From Saksenaea vasiformis B4078 (Eukaryota > Mucoromycota > Mucoromycetes > Mucorales > Saksenaeaceae), in NCBI GenBank assembly GCA_000697055.1, contig JNDT01001786.1:1-55728 (forward strand): a stretch of DNA of 55,728 bases, read 5' to 3'. A program made the translations under genes and the position numbers. Shown piece by piece: positions 34,001 through 45,230 of the stretch (position 1 is the stretch's first letter; each line of letters begins with the position of its first letter). Below the pieces are notes generated by a model, which was not told the DNA's origin, made no database searches, and worked only from the letters and a program-made list of their open reading frames with translations.

Positions 34001-34442
34001 TCTACAGTAACGAAAACTTCATCATGATGGATAAGCATTGACATTTGTTTTGTTTAGTTATACGCAGCAGCCTCTAAGTATAGACACGCTGACTGCAGCC
34101 CAAGGAACCACAGGGAGTTACAACTTGGAAAGCTTTCCTGAATACCAGTCCTATTTAAGCTATGTTCAGCGAAATGCACTGGACGATAATCCTTCGGCTT
34201 TAGAGACACAAGCCATAGATGAGCAAGTCTACAATACCTATGTTGATATTCCAAGACGTGCTGCAGCTACGCAAATCAGCCGTGAGTGGAGCAGTAATGC
34301 AAGGAAGCGTAATGATGGGTACACTGCATATATTCAGACAGGACGATATCCAAATCCGAAGCAAGTACAACCACTAGTGAAAACAGCTGATGTTTCTGGC
34401 GTGCCTGAATTTCAATTATCTATAACAACTAACAAATTTTGA
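31094..34442 (+). CDS. FIG4: SAC-domain phosphoinositide phosphatase Fig4
   Basis: Twelve exons: 31094-31285, 31330-31930, 31987-32087, 32139-32322, 32380-32477, 32527-32660, 32713-32829, 32877-33229, 33285-33420, 33471-33728, 33779-34006, 34058-34442; 928 residues. Fig4 removes the 5-phosphate of PI(3,5)P2 and works in the Vac14-Fab1 complex on the vacuole/endosome membrane. The SAC domain starts after an unstructured 45-residue N terminus ([19 protein letters not shown]). It continues through [34 protein letters not shown] and [16 protein letters not shown] to the catalytic [12 protein letters not shown] (Cys about residue 496, Arg 502). [15 protein letters not shown] and [11 protein letters not shown] mark it as Fig4 rather than Sac1. 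The Lys/Arg-rich C-terminal third also fits. Introns are 44-59 nt; all phases close. Strong call. Confidence 0.93.
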
Positions 34443-34854
34443 AACTAAAACGTTGGGAAATCACACATGTAGAAATGGATGAGTAAAGCTTTGTTCAACA
34501 TTGATCAATCCATTGATACCTTTTATCTAAAGACAGTAAAAGCAAAATCTCGAATATCTTTGTTATATTGATTGGGTTGTATCCTTCAACTTGTCGAAAA
34601 TCTAGTTACTATGTGTCCTCTGCTGAACGTGACATATCATCACTATGTCACTCGATTCCGAGGATGTCAGCGTTAGCAGCATTCCTGAAAATAAACACGT
34701 TCCAAACGAAGCTGGATGTTTGTGAATACTAGATCTTGACTGAGATCTGCATCAAATGAATAACAGATTATGTTCAAGTTGAACAAATTTTGCACTGGAA
34801 AGCAATCCGTCTTTGCGGTGAGAAGTGGGTTATTTTGCATCAATCCAAGAAACA

Positions 34855-35570
34855 GACCGCATGTGAATAACCCCATTTTTGCATTAAAGTGCTTCGGTGA
34901 TGGTTTTTTCGTATCTTTCGGAAGCAGTAAAAATGTCTCGAGATAAGGAAGGAGTTCCACAGAAGCAAGAACATCGCTTTTGCGTCAAAGTGCTTCAGTG
35001 ATGGATCTTTTTTTCTTCGGCTCTGTTCACTTTAACATCCCCGATAAGGATGTCAATTTATATACATATACAATTATTCATCTATTGTTTAGTCTGCATG
35101 ACCTCTGTCCCAAACCATCCTCGCTGCGGTGTAGCCCCTTATTCACCACCAGGTAAGCAAGTACTATCGCAAACTGTTTTTTCCAACTTCCACAGCAGAA
35201 CCTCGCCAGACGTTTGTATCACTTCAAGTCTTTTGCACGGCGCCCTTCTTACCACTAGCCTTCGTCACCAGGATCACCCCATGCTGGCCACACCGGACCT
35301 AGGTACGGGCTTGGCCCAGGCCTGTAGGCTTGCTTACCTTCGAGGTAAGTAAAAAGACATCAAAATGTCTTCCATTTACTAACCGTGAATGACTTTTTAT
35401 GCTGCTCCAATAAATTATGCGTCCATCTGGGGACCAAGTTGATGTAAGTACAAGATTATTTTGTCGCCAACTCGTGAACTAGTGACCGCATATTCAATTC
35501 TTTCCTTAGCCCAAACTAGGTTCTTCATGGACGAATAACTTATTTAGAGTAGCGTAAAAAGTTGATCAAA
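34855..35570 (-). repeat. R1 family copy, minus orientation, with 100-bp-unit tail
   Basis: The head lies at about 35540-35570 (TTATTTAGAGTAGCGTAAAAA, inverted). The body carries TTACTAACCGTGAATGA, ACCTTCGAGGTAAGT and CTGCATGACCTCTGTCCCAAACC. The tail at 34855-35036 contains two units of AAAAATGTCTCGAG...TTCTGTGG type and resembles 10440-10790. It also carries an internal duplication of the head motif near 35395-35420. Confidence 0.7.
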
Positions 35571-35619
35571 ACTTTATTGAATTTTTACATGACTGTGAGC
35601 GCATCCCTAATTAAGCATG

Positions 35620-35990
35620 TATGCTCTAGCCCGGTCTGAAAGAAGATGAATGGAGAAAAAAATCTTTGTAGCAAAGGGGAAAGATCTATAGGTGGAGGGC
35701 GGAGAGAGGAAGGGCAGAAAGATCTGTTCGGGTGGGTAGATGTGAGAGACAGTAGTCGAAGGAGAAGTGTGAGAGGAAGAAAAGGGAGTGTAAAAAGTTG
35801 TTCAGTAAACAATAACTTTGCTCGCCGAGAACAGCGCGACGGTGTTCCTTACATTGTTTGTCAAGTCAACTGCTGTCGATGCTCATAATTCAATAAAGGC
35901 TTCTCAACTAACAACATTTGTCGCCATCTGAAGAATCAGCACGGAATCACTGAGAGAACGCATGAGAGAAAGTGGATCAAATTACAGTTG
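35620..35990 (+). pseudogene. Possible BED/C2H2-like finger relic
   Basis: One frame from about 35646 to 35993 contains CCRC, a TAA stop at 35887-35889, FNKGFSTNNICRHLKNQH and then a stop. The spacing C-x2-C...H-x4-H resembles the BED-type fingers of hAT transposases and some host regulators. The in-frame stop and the absence of a following transposase make it a relic at best. Weak evidence. Confidence 0.35.
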
Positions 35991-36009
35991 GTCCACTAGA
36001 CTGCTCCTT

Positions 36010-36826
36010 TCCAGGCTTGAACGTGATATTACCGAGGATTTGAAGACCTACACTATGCTTCCAGGCGGTGGACCAGAAAATTTCTTGAAATTAGAGAAGT
36101 TTCACTGTATCCATGTCGAAGTACAGTGCAACCTCTCTCATTTCAAGTTCTCTGTTACTTGCAGAATGCTTGAAAGTTTCGGGTTTTGATATTATTGAGG
36201 ATCCATCACAGAATCTTCTGAGTATAGATTGAGCTATGTGGTGGGTATTTGACACACTAAGACGCAATCCTAATACCTTCCAAAATTTCTGGCGCAAGAC
36301 AGGTCTCATGGGTAAAGTTGTTCATGGAGATGAAGAAATCTCAGTGCTGGATGCACGTGTGATAAGCATGAATTGTCACATTCAGGCTATCGAGTGGACC
36401 ACAATGACAATGTCCGATTTCGAGAGTGGCTGCCGAGAATAAGAGGATACTGTTGATCCCAGAACTGAATAAAACGTATTCACTGACCCGAAGACGAAGA
36501 GATTGTGAACGATGACATACCCCAAAATCTGTGGAAGAGGAACGTTGCATTCCACTTAAGGATCAACTGTTTCGCATTGAGACAATGATAGATTACCTTG
36601 ATGAGGAGGTGTTACATCATATTTTGCAAAGGATCAATGCGATTAGTAATCCTTTGAGCACTAAACCTCCCCGATAAGAGATTCAACCTCCTTTTCAGAC
36701 TTTAACTTGATATTACGAAGGGTTTGAAGATCTACACTACGTTTTCTGGCGATGGACCCAAAATTTCTTGAAAACCGGGTTTCGAAATTAGAGATGTTGC
36801 ACTGTACTTATAAAACGTTAATATAA
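36010..36826 (+). repeat. Duplicated relic segment upstream of a gene fragment
   Basis: The block at 36020-36120 (GGATTTGAAGACCTACACTA...AAATTAGAGAAGTTTCACTGTA) recurs in diverged form at 36720-36805. In the first copy an inverted repeat pairs TTTCACTGTA with TACAGTGCAA, which could fold as a short hairpin. The repeats may be tandem remnants of a gene of the type at 36827. No intact frame. Confidence 0.45.
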
Positions 36827-37435
36827 ATGCGTTCAGTATACCAACTGGTCATTATCGAGCAAGTGGTGAACAGTCTAAGCCTTTGGTCAGAAAAACATGA
36901 TCAAAGTGAAGCAACTTTCTATCGGCGGTTCACTTCCATCTTGGACACCTTACTGGTCGATACCGACATGGTCTTGGCTGACGGTGAGACATGCTTGAAG
37001 TCCTCGAAGCCTGCCATACAAATGAACAAGGTGATATTTCACACCAGTGATATGTCCCAAGCGTACGGCCGCAAGATCGACATGATCTTAAAATGTTCAT
37101 CGAATGTCAAGGTGGACATTTCCAGCAACCAATGGAAAAGGGCAATGGTTAGCAAATTGATCAAACTTCAACAGCAATCGCTTGAACACATCCCACCTCT
37201 TCAGCCTCAATTCCATAGTTGGAGTGAAATTTACGGTTGCCACGGGCCTTGCGGGAATTCTGGTATCTACCTACCTTGCGACAGCCCAAGGGACATGCAC
37301 GCTGTAACGCCTGTGCACACATCCAATGAGTTTTATCTGTTCAGTCATATGACATCAGATGCACATATACCGCAAAATCGATTTAACAGAGTGAAGTTGC
37401 TCAAAGATGGAACAGGGATCATGCTAATGGTGTGA
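36827..37435 (+). CDS. Fragment of an uncharacterised fungal protein, probably decayed
   Basis: An open frame of 202 residues contains FYRRFTSILDTLLVDTDMVL, ADGETCLKSSKPAIQMNK, YGRKIDMILKC, VDISSNQWKRAMVSKLIKLQ and later YLPCDSPRDMHAVTPV. The order (ADGE...GRKID...E/Q-WK...QQS) reminds me of an expanded, uncharacterised protein family of Mucoromycota; this is from memory of pattern only. The frame probably starts internally, since sequence related to its upstream flank is duplicated at 36.0 kb, and I find no clean 5' exon. It is likely a partial or dying gene. No function is known to me. Confidence 0.4.
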   Translation: MRSVYQLVIIEQVVNSLSLWSEKHDQSEATFYRRFTSILDTLLVDTDMVLADGETCLKSSKPAIQMNKVIFHTSDMSQAYGRKIDMILKCSSNVKVDISSNQWKRAMVSKLIKLQQQSLEHIPPLQPQFHSWSEIYGCHGPCGNSGIYLPCDSPRDMHAVTPVHTSNEFYLFSHMTSDAHIPQNRFNRVKLLKDGTGIMLMV

Positions 37436-38156
37436 ATATATTGTACAAGACCCCAGAGCATTTGAAGGCTCATTTCACCCCGTGATTCAGCAAACAGATT
37501 GCAACCAGAAGCATAACTGCTAGTGCAGACGTTTTTTCGACCTTGCGAGAACATTGATGCATTACCAACTCAAGCACCATCACCAATAGCCATTCCAGTT
37601 ATCACTAGCAATGTTGATCAGATATCCTCATCCATAATACATCGAACATCGTATACTGCTACCACAACTTCGCCAAGGCAAATATTGCCGATACCCACTG
37701 TTCCAATATCTCACAAGATATCTCCGGGCCCCCACAACCAGCTCATCATATTGTAACACGGTCAGCGAACGCACAAGTTGAACCAACCGTAAAAATACAC
37801 GGTCAGCGTCCTACTATAACGCTTCCCGAAAAATCTACCGAATTATGCAGCATTTGAAAAGATCCTTCTTGTAGAGGTTCACCACTTAGAGCCTGTTGTA
37901 AAAATGTTTAGAAAGTAGATAAATCACTCTTGAATTAAAGTGGGTTCTCCGGCACATAAATGTGTGAGACATTCTACACGAACCCTTCAGTCGTATCTGA
38001 TACATCTATCAGTCATAGTACCATTCTCTGTATCATAATGGGTGTGATCTCTTTTTGCTTTGCAAGGGTAGAGCAGGTGTTTTCTAAGGTTCCATATCCA
38101 AAAACGAAAAAGTTAAATCAGGTTGAAAGCAGACATACTACCGGGCCTACAGTCTA

Positions 38157-39395
38157 TTGAACAAGTTTTTACGCTTAATTTATATAAAGTTTGCATCCAT
38201 GAGGAGCCACTTTTACGCTAAAGAAAAGAATCAAGTATGCGTTCGTTAATACATAACCTGGCAACAAATTCATACACTACTTACATCAATGCGGCCCTCG
38301 ATAGTCGCAAAATTCATATGGACAGCATAAAAATATGTTCATGGTTAGTAAATGGAATAATACTTGGGATGTCATTTACCTTACCCCGACGGGTAATCCT
38401 ACCCAATCGTAGGTGCCACATCCCGCACCATTTCGGTGGGGATGGGAGAAGATGTTTATGGCTTCCATAGAGTGGCCAGTGTCATGCTTTTACGACCAAA
38501 GGTCTAAACAATCGATCAAAAGACACGAGTTGCTTTGTATAGTCAACCCCAGTACGTACCGCGGACGTTTTATGTGGGAAATGGAGCCAAGCAAAAAAAA
38601 ATAAAAATAAAAAAATTCATGCATCCCTTTTTAATTACTGTCACTTTATGCGTTCCGATTGGTGCGTTGGGAAACCTATTACAATGCACCAGCTCTATAC
38701 ACCTTTGATTTACAAGGTAAGGTACCTGAGACTCTGTGCAAAAGCTCTCGGGTACCCACTTCGAGATTGATTTGGTACCAACGCAAAGTAGTATTTAGAT
38801 GACGAAAATGTGTATTCAAAGTCCAGTAATTTTGACTGGGCGCGACATTGCTTGTTGGAAGCACTGTAAGGATGGATATTTAAGGAAAATGGCAATTCCT
38901 TTCTGTCCTTTCGCTCTCACTTTATATCCCTACTAGGTGTTTTCATTTTGATCACCTACAGGATCGCTCATCTTTTCTTGCCTACTATTCAGCTTGCATG
39001 ATCTCTGTCCCGAAGCATCTTGGCTGTGTGTGTAACTTCATTTTTACTTCTCAAGCAAGTGATGTCGCACACAGCATCACAGCAGATTACCAGACACTGC
39101 GTCGTTACTTCATGCCATCTACTTGCATCAACAAGGTCAAAGCTGCATTGCAAGAGGTCTCTTCATGTACTTCTACCTATGGTAGATGCGTGGTGTTCAT
39201 CTGCTGCACGTCAGGTCTATCACTGGGGTAAGTAAGATGACATCTAGGTACTAGCCATGAAGGATTTCTTTATGCTTGGATAAATTATGTGTCTACCAAG
39301 AAACCAAGTTTATGTTATATATTAACGATGTATATCTAAATCATCCCTTAACACCAACGTGGTGCTGCACGGACCCAGCTTATATTTAGAGTAAC
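38157..39395. mobile_element. Composite element: two R1 copies in inverted orientation
   Basis: The left half (38157-38821, plus) matches 566-1356 closely. The right half (about 38933-39395) is an R1 copy in minus orientation, ending TTTAGAGTAACGTAAAAAA. Both outer ends therefore read TTTTTACG(C/T)TA into the element, acting as terminal inverted repeats of a 1.24-kb unit. No transposase is inside. It ends about 155 bp upstream of the start of the C2H2 regulator gene. Confidence 0.6.
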
Positions 39396-39549
39396 GTAAA
39401 AAAGCCATCCGGCAAACAGTAGTACGCAATTTTGCCTTCCAAGCCGAGCTAATTTTCAAGCGGCGCAATTTCATATGCAAAAGCCAGTGCAGTCCTCTCT
39501 CAACCCCCAAAACATTAGGCCCTTGCCAAGAAAGAACGCTTCCTGTAGA

Positions 39550-40406
39550 ATGGAATCCGATAAGCCAAGTTTGCCATCAATTAAGCATATGCTGGAGGGT
39601 GGCCCAGGCATCCTTGGTAAAGGAAAACTACGTCTATGGAGCTCTGAACCTTCTTTACATTAGATTATCCACCACCAAAATCGGTTCGGCATGGTCATGG
39701 TCATCGTCGCCATGCATCCGAGCATATTCCCAGCACTTTTCGGCCATCACTACCTCCCATACCATCTCCTCTTCCACCTCCACCCGCACCACTTCAGCCC
39801 CATGTTTCACTTTCAGCAGCAACGCTACCATTCGAGATGCAAGCGCTCAGCATTTCCAAAAAATCTGCAAGTTCACAACTTTTGCAACATAAGTTTCGTT
39901 TATCACCACCACCGTCGCAGGTCCCTCAAACAGTTGCATCTGCGTCTTCATCGACTGCTCGACGACGTACCCATTCTCGTTCGTTCTCTGACTTTACCCA
40001 TCCTTACTCTCCACACCGCGGTATTGTCTTTGGTGAGTCCTCCTCAATAGGATCGGATGAAACAAACGACGAGACGAACTCTACAGCTGCAGTGGATGAA
40101 ACGACAACGACGTTGAGAACTGCCAGCCCGCCTCCCACACCACCTCTTCCTTCAACGCCAACAAAGTTTTCACACCGAGTCACACAGGATGCTGGCAAAT
40201 ACGTCTGTCGATACTGTCAAAAGGCGTTTACTCGCCCATCTTCCTTGCGTACACATGTTTATTCTCACACGGGCGAAAAACCGTTCGAATGTACAGAAGA
40301 AGGTTGTGGACGCAAATTCAGCGTCCAAAGTAACCTTCGCCGCCATTTGCGGATCCATCGTCTGGCACGACCTCAGACAACGTCACCCTTGCCGTCTTCC
40401 CAATGA
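39550..40406 (+). CDS. C2H2 zinc-finger transcription regulator
   Basis: Exons 39550-39616 and 39664-40406 (intron GTAAAG...ACATTAG, 47 nt) encode 269 residues. The first residues are ESDKPSLPSIKHMLEGG, a short motif often seen at the N terminus of such fungal regulators. A low-complexity Pro/His/Ser stretch follows (PPIPSPLPPPPAPLQPH), then a Ser/Thr-rich linker. Two C2H2 fingers sit near the C terminus, YVCRYCQKAFTRPSSLRTHV and FECTEEGCGRKFSVQSNLRR, joined by the canonical HTGEKP linker. It most likely binds DNA in the nucleus; target unknown. An in-frame ATG at 39475 could extend it by 25 residues into repeat-derived sequence; I prefer 39550. The gene converges on the GTPase with 240 bp between stops. 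Confidence 0.85.
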
Positions 40407-40646
40407 ATCGTGCCCGCACCAATTTTAGCTTCTTTTTTTGAAGCTTGTGGAGAAAATTCTTCTCTTAATACCCTTCTCCAACTCTTGCCTGTCTATGAAT
40501 CTGGCTATTTTGTTCACTTTCCCCACAAAGGCTTAGGTAAAAAGCACATTCGACGTAGACAATTTGTATTTCTTTCTTTTTTCTTTTTTCTTCAATCTTC
40601 GTTTGTACAATGGAATGCCCGCATGTATTATCGCCTCTTTCTTTTT

Positions 40647-42926
40647 TCAGTCTATTAATCCCGTGATGACCCCTACACCTTTGGTTCGTCCTTCACGGAA
40701 AATCTAATACAAGAATGAAACAGTTAGGAGGGATATAGGGCCTGATGAGATAGAAACTTACCAGCTGTGCCCCGACAGATAAATATTCGGGCGACCTTGT
40801 AAACTCAAATTGCTAGGAATGAAGAAGATAAATAATCAGCCTAAACGTAATCAACAGATCAATGTTTTGATCTTACCACTTTTGCACGATCGCCCGTCCT
40901 TAAAACGGTCTGCTCCATATTGATGATGCTAGCTGCCTGGCGCACTGCACCACAGTGAACCATGGCTTGGTACTTCTGTTGAATAGTTGTGGAGTGGTAT
41001 AATACTTTGATTTCGGCTTCAAACCTTCGGTATGCCTTGGGCATCGGTTTGTCTTTGTTGTAATTTAACAAAACCATGCCTTTACGAATCATGTTTCGGC
41101 GAATATTCTTCAATGCGAACGTTGTCGTTTGACCTGCTTTGGCGAGTGGCACCGATACACGTTTCCGGTGGATACCCTTTATCGTCGTCGGCGTGAACTG
41201 ACCGACAGAATCAGGGCCAATAACTACGCGATCGCCCACATGGATTACACCGCTTTTCACGACGCCACTGACAACTGTGCCAACAAAAGGTACAGAATAC
41301 GTCTCATTGATTTCAAAATGGAATGGCAGGTTCAGATCGCACTGTGCTTTACACGGTAGTATGTTCAAAAAGTTCTTGAGCAAGTCCAACCCTTCTCCAG
41401 TGACGTTGCTGATCTTGAAGATAGGACATAGTCTCTCGCTGACAAAATGTTGCTATGAAAAGAAAGGTTAAACAAGATGATTGCTGATAAACTTCTCGTA
41501 ACGTACAGCGGTCATCACAACATCTGAGTTTGTTTTGACAAACAATGGTATCTTTCGGCATGACTTGGATTTCAATATTCGCGTTAGATCTTTGATTGTA
41601 TCACTCAATATGTTAGGCGGACAATGATCGACCTTTGTCACCACGGCGATCACAGGAATATTCAAAGAAACGGCAATACCAAGATGCTCACGAGTCATTC
41701 CGACGAGACCGCTATTGGCGCCAATCTAGAATAAGGTTAGTCTCAGTAATACATACCCAGGAGCATCCCTACCAAAAGAATGACAAACTCTGGCGAACTG
41801 CCTGTCATACCAAAAACGGTCGTCTATTCAAATCACATGCTTAAATCCTCTACACTTCTACAATCGACCCTTTTTACCTTCAAATATTTTTCGTGCCCCG
41901 CTAAATCAACAAAGCTCAACACCTTTGCTGCTTGTGCACATACTTCTTCCCACGTTAATTTGCGACCACGTGTTGGATGCAGAACTGGCTGTGACTTGGA
42001 GTCGAAGCCAAGTATATCAGCACCCACGCTCGACGTTCGCCCTGATTCAATTTCATGTTTATGTCTTGAAGAGATATTAAGTAACACAAAGAAATTGTCT
42101 TGGTTTCTCAATTACCTGAACAAATTTACCCGAGCCTTCCCTCGACCATCATCCAGGATACCCTTTGTTAAAACACCCAGCAAAGTGGACTAATTCATGC
42201 AAGTTTAGTTATTTCTTTTTGCTATGCGATGGATGCACGTGAGTGATACCTTGCCAGCATCCTATTTTCGATACGTTAGAAAAAGAATCCAGATGGGATG
42301 GAATATATGTAACCTACCACATTGCCTACAACCGCTACGCGCACCTCTAGTATATCCTCGACGACTTTTGGACGTTTTCGGATCATTATGTGCGATGCAA
42401 CCCCAGATCCTTCGTTAGGTGTTTCGTTTGCCTCACCAGGAGGATCTATTTCAGCGTAATCGGCGTCGACATGACTAACCGCCGCAGCAAGTGTGTGCCG
42501 GCATTGCTCGTATTCTTCTTTCGTCAGCTGCATGGACGTCCCATCATCTGACAAAGCATTTTTTAATACAACGGGATATGCGGTAGCCGACATATACCTT
42601 CGAATCCAACCTCAAATATCATCTCTCCCACACCCTCCACGATATGCTTAGCTATCTGGTGCCGCAGAAAGTCAATGTCCTCTGGTGTCCCCTGGATTAA
42701 CCTCTCCTGGAGAAAGAGTTAAAATAATACCCGAGACCATTATAGATATGTAGATCAAAACAAACGAGAAAAATGTACAAACCTTAAGTGTGCGGTGTGG
42801 TGCTCTCGTTTCATCCGCGACATCATTCCCAACTCCATCATTGTCTCCATGCAAATGCATTTGTTCGAGCTTGCTCGTCAGCCCAGCTTGAACGTCACCT
42901 AAACTGTCATTCTTGTTGGCACTCAT
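40647..42926 (-). CDS. GTPBP1/GTPBP2-like translational GTPase
   Basis: Eleven exons on the minus strand: 42926-42783, 42706-42598, 42547-42318, 42261-42250, 42189-42116, 42064-41878, 41823-41773, 41725-41507, 41452-40877, 40812-40762, 40703-40647; 569 residues. The family are EF-Tu/eEF1A-like GTPases linked to ribosome rescue and mRNA decay. G1 is GNVDAGKST, assembled across the 12-nt exon 4. [20 protein letters not shown] and ESGRTSSVG (switch region), [10 protein letters not shown] (G3), [20 protein letters not shown] and TKVD (G4) follow. The EF-Tu domain 2 region reads [20 protein letters not shown]; the protein ends [17 protein letters not shown]. The N-terminal 48 residues are polar. 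All phases close and introns are 47-76 nt. I leave the symbol blank because GTPBP1 and GTPBP2 cannot be separated by eye. Confidence 0.92.
42250..42261 (-). other. 12-nt microexon encoding DAGK of the P-loop
   Basis: The minus-strand sequence GATGCTGGCAAG is bounded by AAAATAG before it and GTATCAC after it. It joins VAVVGNV to STLLGVLT and completes the G1 motif. Without it the GTPase would lack its phosphate-binding lysine. Confidence 0.85.
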
Positions 42927-43504
42927 GATTATGCTGCTTTGTTTCTCAATAATCAGCGACCGTAATGAGCACTCTCTTTTATGCGAGGCTGAAAAAGCGG
43001 GCGGACTTTAGAATGTATCGATCCACCGTACTACCGCAGCAAAAACATGGCCAAGTGAGTCACTACAAGGGAAGTGCCACTTGAAGTTTCGAAATGACTC
43101 ATCCTTACTGTTATAAAACATCGTACGCTAATGTCACGCGCAGTCAAATCCTAAGGGGGATTGTCTTGCATGAAAACCGGGAAAGATACCTGAAAAAACA
43201 TCTCCGTTTGGAAAGGGGCAGTGGCTTCTGCGCCACTTGCCCGACGTTTTGTTAGTGCTGTATAGTGGCATAGGTCTACTTTAAATCATCTGCGGCTGAA
43301 GGAAGTTAATTCAACGGAGTTTAAAGGCTTTTGACTAAATAACTACTGGATTTTGAATACCCATTTGCGCTTATTCGAAGATATTTGACGTTACTTCCAG
43401 ATAAACTCTGCGTCTTGGAGCACGTATTTTTACGTTTATCCGATGCTGTGATTTTGGTATCATACTCTTCCATGTTACGTTTATGTCGTTGATAGCTTCC
43501 CATT

Positions 43505-43880
43505 ATCTAACGCAAAAGATGTGTCAGAGACAGGAATTCATTGTCTCGTGCAAATGACGTGATAAAGATAGGGCTCGATTATCTGGTGTTCGAGATAGGA
43601 TACTATCGTCTCGTGCAAACCATCAATCACTGATCGGATTTTTTTTATTTCATGCAAAGAGTGTGTGAAAGGTACGGTGTTCTTTATCTCATACAAAAGG
43701 CGTGTCGATGATAGGGTACCATCGTGTCATGCAAAGGGGTGAATCAGTGATCGGGTTCTTTTGACTCATAAAAGCGGTGTCTCAGAAACAGGGATTCCGT
43801 CGTCTCATGCAAAAAGTGTGTCGAAGATAGGTTCCTTTTATCTCACACAAAAAGGATGTCTCAGATAACGGAAAGTGATG
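43505..43880. repeat. Minisatellite of about nine 38-bp units
   Basis: Units follow the pattern CAAAAAGTGTGTC..AGATAGG....TCATCTCATG, about 38-39 nt each and 20-40% diverged. The array ends where the R1 body begins and forms the tail of that copy. A related array in inverse orientation lies at 49755-49960. Confidence 0.8.
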
Positions 43881-43949
43881 CATATTTAAAACGAGCACTT
43901 CTTTTTCTTTTCTTTTTTTTTTTTTTTTCCTTTGGCTCTGTTGGTGCAA

Positions 43950-44505
43950 ACATCCCGGTACGGATGTCAACTTTTTATTACATATCCAGGATCACTCATC
44001 TTTTTGTATGCCGTCTAGGCTGCATGACCGCTGTCCCGAACCGTCATGGCCGTGTTGGTGCTTTATGCCCACACTCAAAGTACGTAAACCTTGTCACACA
44101 CACACTCAGTATCGCTCATCTCCCACAATAGATTCGCCAGACGATGTATCGCTTGAAGTCCTCTTGCACGCTGTCTACAATGGCCGCTCCAAAGCCATCG
44201 GGGTCTCCCCCACTTCTTGCCGACCCCGCCGAATCAGGTGCGGGGCTTTGGCCCCCGTCAATGGACGGAATTACCCTTCGAGGGTAAGTGAAATGGCATC
44301 CAAAGTATTATTCATTTACTAACCATGAATTATTTTTTATGCTGCCTGAATAAGTTTTGCGTCAGCTGAAAGCCAAGTTCATGTAAGTTGATTAATCTTC
44401 AGACGAAACATTGATGTACTGATGGCCGCATATTCGATTCTTCTTTAGCGCAAACTTGTCTCTCCATAGGCGCAAGATTTATTTAGTGTAGCGTAAAAGA
44501 TAATT
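43950..44505 (-). repeat. R1 family copy, minus orientation
   Basis: It contains the family blocks CATCCCGGTACGGATGTCAA, CTGCATGACCGCTGTCCCGAACC, CCCTTCGAGGGTAAGTGAAATG and TTACTAACCATGAAT, and ends ATTTATTTAGTGTAGCGTAAAA. It is preceded by a long T run and the 38-bp array. An internal CGCCAGACGATGTATCGCTTGAAG block is shared with 35195-35240. Not coding. Confidence 0.75.
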
Positions 44506-44532
44506 CAATAAGCAGTATAGATGAACGATTTT

Positions 44533-44670
44533 AGCCTGCTCGTCATGTAAACGCTATTAATATTACACGCCTCTTTTGTTTTTTTTTCCTTGTTCCAAAT
44601 GAGACGATACTTTGAGCATTCTTATCATTCAGACAAGAAGATGATAGTCTGATTAGTGCACGAGCAGGCT
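44533..44670. mobile_element. Candidate 138-bp MITE with 11-bp TIRs
   Basis: AGCCTGCTCGT at 44533-44543 is the exact inverse of ACGAGCAGGCT at 44660-44670. No clear target duplication is seen, so this remains a candidate; an 11-bp pair can occur by chance. Confidence 0.35.
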
Positions 44671-44914
44671 GCGTTTCATATTTAGCCGTAAGAGCCATTT
44701 GGTTAATATCTATACATACGAAAGACCAATCTACGATAGCAGAAGACAGCTCTCGAGCAGTGGATACTCTTTAATGCCATGGACTGATGTACAGCAACGT
44801 ATTATTGAGGCTGTTGAGAGCCCAACACCATTTCCATAGAAAATACCTAAAAAGCTAAAGGGTGGACGGCAATAATGAGCTTTAACATTGGTGTTTATTG
44901 AGCAGTTTTTACGC

Positions 44915-45230
44915 TACTCTAATTAAGTTATGCGTTCACAAGAACCAAGCTTAAGTTAAAGAAGGAACTAAAGATGCATACACTAGCTAACGAATTAATG
45001 GCAAAACGGCGCTCTACTTACGTCAAGTTGGTCCCCTCTATGGACTCAAAATTTATCCTAGCAGGATGAAAAAATCATTCATGATTAGTAAATGAAATAA
45101 CCATCTGGATCGAATGAGCATAAAAAAGATACGCTTCAACATGAAGAGTCTATTTGGAAGTAACGCCAAATAAGTTAGTACTGCTTTTGAATTGAGGTTC
45201 TGTGTGTGGTTTCGCGAATAGATCCTTCTT
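44915..45230 (+). repeat. R1 head, plus orientation, truncated
   Basis: It opens TTTTTACGCTACTCTAATTA followed by GTTATGCGTTCACAAGAACC. It carries CATTCATGATTAGTAAATGAA, then loses similarity near 45230. The 580 bp from there to the LOG stop codon hold nothing recognisable. Confidence 0.65.

Noticed and set aside
34673..34960. Minus-strand frame downstream of FIG4 considered as a small gene
   Set aside because: It runs into the R1 repeat tail and has no recognisable domain or start context.
40859..41389. Apparent separate 176-residue GTPase fragment and neighbouring short frames at 41468-42593
   Set aside because: They are exons and intron read-through of the single 11-exon GTPBP1-like gene, not independent genes.
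43505..43880. Array of regularly spaced units, considered as a CRISPR-like structure
   Set aside because: Units are contiguous and diverged with no constant repeat separated by unique spacers, and the genome is eukaryotic.
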